A model generated the notes under the pieces. That model did no database searches. It saw nothing but the letters and a program-made list of their open reading frames with translations, and was not told the origin of the DNA. A DNA stretch of 7,376 nucleotides from an uncultured Eubacteriales bacterium. GTDB taxonomy: Bacteria; Bacillota; Clostridia; Christensenellales; Borkfalkiaceae. Location of the stretch: assembly GCA_900549005.1 (NCBI GenBank), contig URMT01000083.1:1-7376 (forward strand). Reading direction: 5' to 3'. Each line of letters begins with the position of its first letter. The stretch's first letter is position 1. The translations under genes and the position numbers were made by a program. Shown one piece after another: positions 1 through 4,429 of this stretch.

Positions 1-19
1 GCGAGCCGTAAAGGCTCGC
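1..19. other. GC-rich hairpin at window edge
   Basis: GCGAGCC and GGCTCGC form a perfect 7-bp stem around the loop GTAAA. No T run follows on the plus strand, and the minus-strand continuation lies outside the window. It may be the stem of a terminator for a gene beyond the left edge, but this cannot be decided here. Confidence 0.45.
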
Positions 20-84
20 CCGCGCCCGCCGTTTTATCAGAACTTTTTAGTATCGGTGCGATTTGCGCTTGCCGACAAAAGAAG

Positions 85-114
85 GGCGGCAGTGTTTTTT
101 CACTGCCGCCATTT
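85..114. terminator. intrinsic terminator, probably bidirectional
   Basis: GGCGGCAGTG (85-94) and CACTGCCGCC (101-110) form a perfect 10-bp stem around a six-T loop. ATTTT follows on the plus strand, and CTTCTTTT follows the mirrored hairpin on the minus strand. It could end a gene reaching in from the left edge, or back up the terminator of the minus-strand niaR operon. Confidence 0.6.
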
Positions 115-390
115 TGGGAGGAATTGCAAGCTATAAAATGCAATTTTTACGTATAAGCGCAACCTGCCCGCAGGACGGGCGTCGCACGGCCGCTGAACGG
201 ACTTGCCCGTTTTTGCGGAAGTGCGGCGCCGCGTCACTGAAAGCAAGATTATTTTAATACTTTACGCAGCATAATGTCAAATAAATTAACTATGGTTAAT
301 AAAATTATTTTTTATCTGTTGAGCATTATCCTATGTACCGCGGCAGATTTACTTGAAGCCGATAAAAAATATATAAAAAACTGCAATGAT

Positions 391-407
391 TGCGGCATAT
401 TGCCGCA
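391..407. other. TGCGGCA/TGCCGCA hairpin
   Basis: TGCGGCA (391-397) and TGCCGCA (401-407) form a perfect 7-bp stem with a 3-nt loop, just beyond the terminator of the 58-aa gene. The segment 389-416 resembles 7301-7328 near the other end of the window: the first 12 and last 8 bases are identical. Confidence 0.45.
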
Positions 408-414
408 CCAATTG

Positions 415-440
415 AAAAGGGCGCAGCAAAAGCCGCGCCC
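415..440 (-). terminator. intrinsic terminator of niaR / small-gene operon
   Basis: Read on the minus strand, GGGCGCGGC, loop TTTT and GCTGCGCCC form a 9-bp stem with one G-U pair (440-432/427-419), followed by TTTTC. It begins 2 nt after the stop codon of the 58-aa gene, so it most likely ends the niaR transcript. Confidence 0.8.
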
Positions 441-442
441 GT

Positions 443-619
443 TTATTTTTGCTCTTTACCCTTTGAAGAAGGCTTCTTCCCAGAGCCGTCCTCTTCTTTT
501 TTCTCTTCATTCTGCCCGTCAGAGAGCATCTTTGCCATCTTTGCAAGCCTTTCGTCAGAAAGTTTTTCGGTAAGGCTGTCCAGCTTGCCGTATGCCATTT
601 TGTCGTGATGAATTACCAT
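443..619 (-). CDS. small conserved-looking protein, unknown function (58 aa)
   Basis: The product is 58 residues. The N-terminus MVIHHDKMAYGKL is followed by an amphipathic stretch (about residues 14-36, with LTEKLSDERLAKMAKML) and a Lys/Glu/Ser/Gly-rich tail (37-58) that looks disordered. It has no signal peptide, membrane segment or cysteine. Support for a real gene is good: AAAGGGGAG lies about 7 nt before the ATG, it starts 49 nt after the niaR stop on the same strand, and a textbook terminator begins 2 nt past its stop. Short proteins with an N-terminal HHDK.AYGKL-type motif occur in Clostridia as hypothetical proteins; this is from memory and was not checked. Linkage to niaR suggests co-transcription but not a function. 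It could be a small accessory or regulatory peptide. Confidence 0.8.
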   Translation of the reverse strand: MVIHHDKMAYGKLDSLTEKLSDERLAKMAKMLSDGQNEEKKEEDGSGKKPSSKGKEQK

Positions 620-668
620 AATATACTCTCCCCTTTCTTGCTCCGCAAAGCGCGCCGCAGCCGTACGG

Positions 669-1181
669 TTATATTTCGATAAGGTAGCCCGCCTCGCGCA
701 GGGCGCACTCTATTTTATCGAGAGTGGCCTCGTCGGGGGCGGAAACCGTGTGGTAGTGATAGCCGTCGGTCACGGCCATAAGGGGCTTTGAAGCGCCGCT
801 GACCAGCGAACGATAGAGTTCCTCCACGTGAGTGTTGTTATAAAGTTCTAACCTGGCGGCAATTCTGCCGTATACGCGGTGGTTTACGAAAATATCTTCC
901 ACCCTGCCGCCGAGGCCTATTATAAGGTAGCCTTCGTCCACAATCTGTTCGAAGGTGTGACGGCACTTGAACACGCGCGAGGCAAAGCTCTTTTTTGCGG
1001 TGAGCATATACCCGCGGTTGGTGGAGATTATGTCGAACCCGTTTGCACGGAGCATTGCAATATCCTGCACGATGACCTGCCGCGAAACGCCCAGCTTTTC
1101 GGCAAGGACGGCGGCGGGCAGAGCGTTATCGCTGTTGCCGACTATGGCAAGTATCTCTTTTCTTCTTTCTTCTGCTTTCAT
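669..1181 (-). CDS. niaR: NiaR-type transcriptional repressor of NAD/niacin genes (HTH + 3H domain)
   Basis: The 170-residue protein has the usual NiaR (YrxA) length and order. An N-terminal HTH_11-type winged helix (about 4-60) has a recognition segment near LGVSRQVIVQDIAML and a wing near STNRGYML. A C-terminal 3H domain (about 70-168) keeps the family histidines: H75 in FKCRHT, H101 in VNHRVYG, and H142 and H144 in TDGYHYHTV. In this family they form a metal-dependent nicotinate-sensing site, and the ligand-bound protein represses NAD synthesis and niacin uptake genes. GGAGG lies 11 nt before the ATG, a slightly long spacing. It is downstream of nadBC on the same strand, separated by a repeat-filled gap, and 49 nt upstream of the 58-aa gene. 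Control of nadBC through the palindrome at 4184-4209 is inferred. Identity is well supported by the paired HTH and 3H motifs and by context. Confidence 0.92.
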   Translation of the reverse strand: MKAEERRKEILAIVGNSDNALPAAVLAEKLGVSRQVIVQDIAMLRANGFDIISTNRGYMLTAKKSFASRVFKCRHTFEQIVDEGYLIIGLGGRVEDIFVNHRVYGRIAARLELYNNTHVEELYRSLVSGASKPLMAVTDGYHYHTVSAPDEATLDKIECALREAGYLIEI

Positions 1182-1220
1182 TTACAGATTTTCCTCCATA
1201 AAACGAAAAGAAATTTATAT

Positions 1221-1246
1221 GTTTTATTAAAAAAGTTTTACTAAAA
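1221..1246. promoter_or_regulatory. paired TTTTA-N-TAAAA palindromes upstream of niaR
   Basis: Two 11-bp palindromes, TTTTATTAAAA (1222-1232) and TTTTACTAAAA (1236-1246), lie with centres 14 bp apart, 40-65 nt upstream of the niaR start. Each sits in a 12-nt direct repeat (GTTTTATTAAAA/GTTTTACTAAAA). This could be an operator or part of an AT-rich promoter. The region is so AT-rich that chance is a fair alternative. Confidence 0.3.
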
Positions 1247-1262
1247 TAATACCTTTCTAATC

Positions 1263-1362
1263 TGTCATTTCGACTAAGTGACCAAAGGGAGCGCACGGAG
1301 AAATCTCGGCAATAATTTTGATTTGAGATTTCTCCACTCGCTTTCGCTCGGTCGAAATGACA
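1263..1362. repeat. 100-nt imperfect inverted repeat (intergenic stem-loop element)
   Basis: The outer arms TGTCATTTCGAC (1263-1274) and GTCGAAATGACA (1351-1362) are perfect 12-bp complements. The inner arms GGAGAAATCTC (1297-1307) and GAGATTTCTCC (1325-1335) are perfect 11-bp complements. The segment between them pairs imperfectly, and the loop is AT-rich (1308-1324). The layout matches a miniature inverted-repeat or REP-like intergenic element. Similar sequences with TGTCATTTCGACCGAGCG...GGAGAAATCTC are, from memory, scattered through many gut bacterial genomes. It has no coding capacity. It could also act as a transcript-end structure for nadBC. Confidence 0.75.
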
Positions 1363-1412
1363 TACTGGAAACCCCAGCTATAAATGGCAAACCAAACGCA
1401 AACGTAAAAATG

Positions 1413-1446
1413 ACGCGGCGCGTTTACTGATAATAGTTGCAAGCAA
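1413..1446. repeat. 34-nt direct repeat, copy 1
   Basis: This copy begins ACGCGGCGCGTTTACTGATA and matches 1508-1541 at 32 of 34 positions, with a 95-nt offset. Unlike copy 2, it is not followed by the longer element body, so it may be a truncated end of the same repeat family. Confidence 0.75.
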
Positions 1447-1507
1447 AACACAAAAATTCAAAATAATAAACGCTTCAAGCAAAGTTTCCTTGCGCCACAG
1501 CACCTGT

Positions 1508-1645
1508 ACGCGGCACGTTTACGGATAATAGTTGCAAGCAAGGCAAGGAGCGTGCGCATTTGACCGACGGGAGTTTACACAGAAGTAAATGACCGAGGCA
1601 AAGCGCAAGCGCGACACAGTATTGCGAAGTAAATATTATTCGGAA
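1508..1645. repeat. intergenic repeat element abutting nadC (with direct repeat copy 2)
   Basis: Copy 2 of the 34-nt direct repeat (1508-1541) begins a longer segment with internal partial symmetry. CGGATAATA (1522-1530) is mirrored by TATTATTCGG (1634-1643), TTTAC and GTAAA pair around ACAGAA near 1573-1588, and TGACCGA recurs at about 1560 and 1589. The right end runs across the nadC stop codon (1636-1638). Symmetric ends and lack of coding capacity suggest a miniature non-autonomous element or dispersed intergenic repeat. The exact boundaries are uncertain. Confidence 0.55.
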
Positions 1646-2496
1646 ACAGGGTGAAGATTTTTGAGCGATAAATCGAGTATGGGCGCCGAATGCGTCAGCG
1701 CGCCGCTCGAAACATAGTCTACGCCCGTGCTCTTGATATTTTCTATATTCTCTTCGGTGACGTTGCCGCTGCATTCGGTGAGCGCGCGGCCGCCTATCAT
1801 TTCAACTGCCCTCTTCATATCGGCGACGCTCATATTGTCGAGCATAATTATGTCGGCGCCAGCTTCCAAAGCCTCGCGGCACATATCGAGGTTTTCAACC
1901 TCCACCTCTATCTTGCGGACGAAGGGGGCATATTCGCGCGCCATCTGCACGGCCTTTTTAACGCTGCCCGCCGCGCCGATGTGGTTATCCTTTAAAAGTA
2001 TGCCGTCGGAAAGGTTATAGCGGTGATTTGCCCCTCCGCCCACCTTTACGGCGTACTTTTCAAATATGCGCATATTGGGCGTTGTTTTGCGCGTATCGAG
2101 AAGGCGCGTTTTGCACCCTTCCAGAAGTTTTACCACGCGGCGTGTGTAGGTTGCAATGCCGCTCATACGCTGCAAATAGTTGAGCGCGGTGCGCTCGCCC
2201 GATAAAAGCACGCGGATATCGCCCGTGACCTTTGCGATAAGCTCGCCATTTTTTACCTCGTCGCCGTCGGTCTTGTAAAGTTCGACCTTGGTGGCGGGGT
2301 CTAAAATGGTGAAGGTGCGGGCAAAGACATTAAGGCCGCAGATTACGCCGTTTTGTTTGGCGAGAAGGTCTACCGTACCTTTTTTATATTCGGGCATAAC
2401 GGCGTTGGTGCTTATGTCTTCGTTGGAGATGTCCTCCTTTAAGGCAAGCCTTATAAGTTCGTCGAAGTGCAGGCTTTCAGTTATGGGATTGTTCAT
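1636..2496 (-). CDS. nadC: nicotinate-nucleotide pyrophosphorylase (quinolinate phosphoribosyltransferase)
   Basis: The 286-residue protein is full length for NadC. It converts quinolinate plus PRPP into nicotinate mononucleotide, CO2 and pyrophosphate, the committed entry into the NAD pathway. The N-terminal half (about 1-110) is the open-face domain, ending in the conserved ERTALNYLQRMSGIAT (101-116). The barrel domain carries DTRKTTPNMR (134-143), KVGGGANHRYNLSD (151-164), LKDNH (168-172), EVEVEN (197-202), MLDN (218-221), ECSGN (241-245) and SSGALTHSAP (263-272), with the basic residues that bind the substrate carboxylates and phosphates. GGAGG precedes the ATG by 7 nt, and the gene overlaps nadB by 20 nt, consistent with translational coupling. 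The last codons and stop lie in the edge of a repeat element, so the very C-terminus may be replaced, away from the active site. Confidence 0.97.
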   Translation of the reverse strand: MNNPITESLHFDELIRLALKEDISNEDISTNAVMPEYKKGTVDLLAKQNGVICGLNVFARTFTILDPATKVELYKTDGDEVKNGELIAKVTGDIRVLLSGERTALNYLQRMSGIATYTRRVVKLLEGCKTRLLDTRKTTPNMRIFEKYAVKVGGGANHRYNLSDGILLKDNHIGAAGSVKKAVQMAREYAPFVRKIEVEVENLDMCREALEAGADIIMLDNMSVADMKRAVEMIGGRALTECSGNVTEENIENIKSTGVDYVSSGALTHSAPILDLSLKNLHPVSE

Positions 2497-3799
2497 TGTT
2501 TGCCTCCTCTATGGCTTTGAGAACTATGCCCTTATACTCCTTTAAAAGGGCGGGCACGTTGGCGTATTTTTCAAGGTCGAGCTTGTCCTCGGCAAGGCGC
2601 GCCTTCTGCACGTCTATGCGCGAGTAGCCGCTTTGTATGTCGTGTGCGGCACGCTTTGCAAATATAAGGCTTTCGAGCAGAGAGTTGGAAGCCAGCCTGT
2701 TTGCGCCGTGCACGCCGTTGCAGCACGTTTCGCCTACGGCGTACAGTCTGTCCATAGTCGTTCTGCCCTCCAAGTCGGAACGGATGCCGCCCATAAAGTA
2801 GTGCTGCGAGGGAACTACGGGTATGCACTCGCGGAACACGTCGTACCCCTCGTCCAAACACCTTTGAACTATGGTGGGGAAGTGGTTTATCACCTCTTCC
2901 CTGGGTATGGGACGCATATCCAGCCAGACGTGCTTTGTGCCGTCCTTCTTCATCTGCGCGAGTATGTTCTTTGTAACCACGTCGCGCGGCTGCAACTCGT
3001 CGCAGAAGCGGTTGAAATTTTTATCGAGCAGCACGGCGCCCTCGCCGCGCACGCTCTCTGATATCAAAAACCTTCTGCCCTTGGTTTTGGAATAGAAGGT
3101 TGTGGGATGAATCTGAATGTAATTTATATGGTCTACGGGTATGCCGTGGTTTATGCAGATTGCAAGCGCGTCGCCCGTGAGTATACGGAAATTTGTGGAG
3201 TTTTCAAAAACTCCTCCCAGCCCGCCCGAGGCAAGCACGGTATAGTCGGCATACAGCCTGTACAGCCTGCCGTTTTTGCTGTCCTTTGCAACTATGCCGA
3301 AACATTCGTTGCCCTCGCAGATTATATCAACCATAGTAACGTAGGGCGCGATGAATATGTTGCTGCGCGCGCGCACCTTCTGCATAAGGTGGGTGGTAAT
3401 CTCCCTGCCCGTGCAGTCCTCGTGGAAGCAGATGCGCGGACGGGAATGTCCGCCCTCCCTAGTGTATGCCAGCGAGCCGTCGGCATTTCTTGCAAAGCGC
3501 ACTCCGCAGGCGATGAGGTCGTCTATGAGTTCCTGCGAATTTCTTATCATACAGTCAACCGTGGCGGGGTTGTTTTCGTAGTGCCCCGCACGCATAGTAT
3601 CTTCAAAATAGCCCTGATAGTCGTCCTCGTCCACAAGGCGGCAGATTCCGCCCTGGGCAAGGTAGCTGTCAGACTTGTCGGGGGTATCCTTGCAGATAAT
3701 AAGAATTTTTCTGTCCCTCGGCAGATTGAGCGCGCAGTTGAGCCCCGCAACGCCCGCGCCTACGATAATTACGTCGTAATACTTATCAAGTTCAATCAT
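2477..3799 (-). CDS. nadB: L-aspartate oxidase
   Basis: The 440-residue flavoprotein oxidises L-aspartate to iminoaspartate, which NadA condenses with dihydroxyacetone phosphate to give quinolinate. The N-terminal FAD-binding motif is VIIVGAGVAGLN (10-21). Other family signatures are SYLAQGGI (45-52), GGHSRPR (116-122), LASGGLGGVFENSTN (189-203), IHPTTFY (230-236), SVRGEGA (249-255), RDVVTKNI (272-279), PSQHYFMGGI (330-339) and GANRLASNSLLESLIFAKRA (365-384). H231, R251, R272, H333 and R368 correspond by motif to the catalytic and substrate-binding residues of the fumarate reductase/succinate dehydrogenase flavoprotein fold. The C-terminal helical part is short: E. coli NadB has about 540 residues. 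AAAGAGG lies 6 nt before the ATG, and nadC follows with a 20-nt overlap. No nadA is adjacent. Fumarate reductase subunits are the main alternative, excluded by length and the nadC linkage. Confidence 0.96.
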   Translation of the reverse strand: MIELDKYYDVIIVGAGVAGLNCALNLPRDRKILIICKDTPDKSDSYLAQGGICRLVDEDDYQGYFEDTMRAGHYENNPATVDCMIRNSQELIDDLIACGVRFARNADGSLAYTREGGHSRPRICFHEDCTGREITTHLMQKVRARSNIFIAPYVTMVDIICEGNECFGIVAKDSKNGRLYRLYADYTVLASGGLGGVFENSTNFRILTGDALAICINHGIPVDHINYIQIHPTTFYSKTKGRRFLISESVRGEGAVLLDKNFNRFCDELQPRDVVTKNILAQMKKDGTKHVWLDMRPIPREEVINHFPTIVQRCLDEGYDVFRECIPVVPSQHYFMGGIRSDLEGRTTMDRLYAVGETCCNGVHGANRLASNSLLESLIFAKRAAHDIQSGYSRIDVQKARLAEDKLDLEKYANVPALLKEYKGIVLKAIEEANNEQSHN

Positions 3800-3859
3800 A
3801 AACGCCTCTTTAAGGTCTGCGCCGACAGCGCATTACCCGTAAGTTAAGTATTTTTTTGT

Positions 3860-3893
3860 AAAAAAACGCCGCGACGGAATAAACCGCCGCGGC
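3860..3893 (-). terminator. strong intrinsic terminator in the nadB leader
   Basis: On the minus strand, GCCGCGGCGG (3893-3884), loop TTTATT and CCGTCGCGGC (3877-3868) form a 10-bp stem with one G-U pair, followed by G and seven Ts. It lies between the nad promoter and the nadB start codon, only 60 nt before the latter, with no clear second promoter after it. It could be an attenuator, or it could end a separate short transcript. A competing pairing, ACCGCC (3915-3910) with GGCGGT (3888-3883) on the minus strand, would break the upper stem. Confidence 0.8.
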
Positions 3894-3919
3894 TGCCGGA
3901 TGCTGTTCAGGCGGTATTT

Positions 3920-3944
3920 GCGGTCGGAAATACACCGTCCCCGC
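3920..3944 (-). repeat. leader stem-loop repeat, copy C
   Basis: This 25-nt unit is identical to 3975-3999. On the minus strand it folds as GCGG-GGA-CGG, loop TGTATTT, CCG-A-CCGC. In this copy GTATTT can instead pair with AAATAC (3921-3916), so it sits in an alternative structure next to the terminator. Confidence 0.7.
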
Positions 3945-3974
3945 GAGCCTGCCTTGCACGAACGAATATAACGG

Positions 3975-3999
3975 GCGGTCGGAAATACACCGTCCCCGC
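3975..3999 (-). repeat. leader stem-loop repeat, copy B
   Basis: This is an exact copy of the 25-nt unit at 3920-3944, offset by 55 nt in the same orientation. It has the same heptaloop TGTATTT between CGG and CCG on the minus strand. Confidence 0.75.
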
Positions 4000-4024
4000 C
4001 TTTTATCCGTTCTTGCGGTCGTAA

Positions 4025-4048
4025 GCGGTAAAACGCGCGTTTTGCCGC
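4025..4048. other. 24-nt near-perfect palindrome
   Basis: GCGGTAAAACGC (4025-4036) and GCGTTTTGCCGC (4037-4048) are complementary at 11 of 12 positions, with a T-G at the remaining one. CATTTTTT follows on the plus strand, so it could terminate plus-strand transcription. It may equally be one more hairpin of the nadB leader RNA. Confidence 0.5.
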
Positions 4049-4061
4049 CATTTTTTGCGCA

Positions 4062-4080
4062 CAGCCGGAAATACACCGCC
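4062..4080 (-). repeat. leader stem-loop repeat, diverged copy A
   Basis: On the minus strand it shares the core CGGTGTATTTCCG with copies B and C: loop TGTATTT closed by CGG/CCG. The flanking arms differ (GCGG before, GCTG after). Confidence 0.55.
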
Positions 4081-4113
4081 GCAGGGCGCATTACGCTCCG
4101 CACACGGAAGATT

Positions 4114-4148
4114 AAAGAGTCCCTCTCTTTGCGGGCTTTTCCGCCCGC
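4114..4148 (-). other. two adjacent leader hairpins
   Basis: GCGGGC and GCCCGC (4131-4136/4143-4148) pair perfectly, as do AAAGAG and CTCTTT (4114-4119/4125-4130). They would be the first structures transcribed from the nad promoter, about 14 nt after the predicted start site. Confidence 0.5.
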
Positions 4149-4168
4149 CCTCTTCCGAGATTGCACAT

Positions 4169-4197
4169 AGTTTACACCAAAACTTTACACCTGTCAA
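4169..4197 (-). promoter_or_regulatory. nadBC promoter
   Basis: On the minus strand, a perfect -35 TTGACA (4197-4192) and -10 TAAACT (4174-4169) are separated by 17 nt, predicting a start near 4162 and a leader of about 360 nt. The -35 box lies in the centre of the palindromic operator. Confidence 0.65.
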
Positions 4198-4209
4198 GTT
4201 ATGTGTAAA
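4184..4209. promoter_or_regulatory. palindromic operator over the nad promoter (NiaR candidate)
   Basis: TTTACAC (4184-4190) is mirrored by GTGTAAA (4203-4209) in a 26-bp dyad. A further TTTACACC at 4171-4178 repeats the left arm in direct orientation over the -10 box. Position over the -35, symmetry and a niaR gene in the same block make NiaR the likely binder. The match to the known NiaR consensus was not checked. Confidence 0.55.
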
Positions 4210-4211
4210 CT
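4184..4211 (+). promoter_or_regulatory. possible plus-strand promoter overlapping the operator
   Basis: TTTACA (4184-4189), 16 nt, then TAAACT (4206-4211) forms a plausible plus-strand promoter facing the PRC-barrel gene. It is a near mirror of the minus-strand promoter. If real, the two promoters overlap and would share one operator. Confidence 0.3.
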
Positions 4212-4288
4212 TTTTTGCGTACGCCTTAAAATGATACTTTTTAACAAATTTGTGAAAATCAGTACAGATTTGCCGACTTTACAAAAGG

Positions 4289-4351
4289 CCGCGCCGCCTG
4301 TCGCCGACGCGGTAAAGATGTAAGCGGCGCTTTTTCGGCAAAAGGCGACAG
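4289..4351 (+). promoter_or_regulatory. overlapping alternative hairpins upstream of the PRC-barrel gene
   Basis: GCGCCG (4291-4296) pairs with CGGCGC (4325-4330), followed by TTTTT, a terminator-like arrangement with a 28-nt loop. CTGTCGCC (4298-4305) pairs perfectly with GGCGACAG (4344-4351), which crosses the first pairing. The small pair CCGCG/CGCGG (4289-4293/4308-4312) is also possible. The alternatives cannot all form at once. GC-rich sequence makes chance pairing fairly likely. Confidence 0.35.
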
Positions 4352-4429
4352 AATATGCGCTGCTATATTGCGCGCCTTTCAAGTATTATATTCGTGTAAG
4401 CCGATTAAAGGTGTTCAAGGAGGAACGGA

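Larger units (their letters stand above)
1..414. other. gene-free region with hairpins
   Basis: No recognisable gene lies here. Open frames on both strands are short, lack a Shine-Dalgarno site, and give low-complexity or hydrophobic translations without family motifs. The stretch holds the edge hairpin (1-19), a terminator-like hairpin (85-110), a 7-bp inverted repeat AATTGCA/TGCAATT (122-128/139-145) followed by TTTAC, a GC-rich patch around 160-240 with a weak ACGGGC/GCCCGT pair (175-180/205-210), and an AT-rich patch (250-385). The 3' end of the operon carrying niaR and the 58-aa gene faces this region. Confidence 0.6.
1182..1635. other. gene-free repeat-bearing region between nadC and niaR
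   Basis: No gene is supported in this 454-nt gap. The niaR-proximal part (about 1182-1260) is very AT-rich and should hold the niaR promoter, though no clean -35/-10 pair is visible. The rest is made of repeats: a 100-nt imperfect stem-loop (1263-1362), two 34-nt direct repeat copies (1413-1446 and 1508-1541), and an element tail reaching the nadC stop. Short minus-strand frames across it translate the two direct repeats into nearly the same peptide (LQLLSVNAPR and LQLLSVNVPR), as expected of repeat DNA and not of genes. Confidence 0.7.
3800..4429. other. 630-nt divergent spacer between nadB and the PRC-barrel gene
   Basis: No gene is supported in this stretch. The nadB side (3800-4168) is a GC-rich leader with stacked hairpins, three repeat stem-loops and a terminator. 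The middle (4169-4211) holds the operator and promoter. The right side (4212-4429) is the presumed 5' region of the PRC-barrel gene, with overlapping alternative hairpins at 4289-4351 and a possible -10 (TATTAT, 4384-4389). A 118-codon minus-strand frame spans the leader but runs straight through the terminator and lacks a ribosome-binding site. Confidence 0.7.

Noticed and set aside
47..112. 21-residue minus-strand frame ending GKRKSHRY
   Set aside because: It looks ribosomal-protein-like at its end, but half of it is the terminator hairpin at 85-110 and no Shine-Dalgarno site precedes the ATG.
1..442. tRNA or other stable RNA in the left region
   Set aside because: No cloverleaf with GGTTCRA-type T-loop or CCA end is seen; the hairpins read better as terminators.
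274..573. 99-codon plus-strand frame
   Set aside because: It overlaps the well-supported 58-aa minus-strand gene and its terminator, and has no ribosome-binding site or conserved motif.
879..1244. 121-codon plus-strand frame
   Set aside because: It is antisense to niaR, without a start signal.
1257..1774. Two minus-strand frames across the repeats (1257-1451 and 1475-1774)
   Set aside because: Their similar peptides come from the 34-nt direct repeats; they lack ribosome-binding sites, and one overlaps the end of nadC.
3107..3847. 246-codon plus-strand open frame
   Set aside because: It is antisense to nadB, has no ribosome-binding site and no family motif; nadB on the other strand carries every expected signature.
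3920..4080. Spaced repeats considered as a CRISPR array
   Set aside because: There are only three units with unequal spacing (about 55 and 87 nt), one is diverged, and no cas genes are present.
3810..4166. 118-codon minus-strand frame in the nadB leader
   Set aside because: It uses a GTG start without a Shine-Dalgarno site, is basic and low complexity, and runs straight through the terminator hairpin and T run; the internal repeats translate in different frames.
3868..4168. T-box leader upstream of nadB
   Set aside because: No TGGNACCGCG-type T-box sequence is present, and no specifier-loop layout could be recognised.
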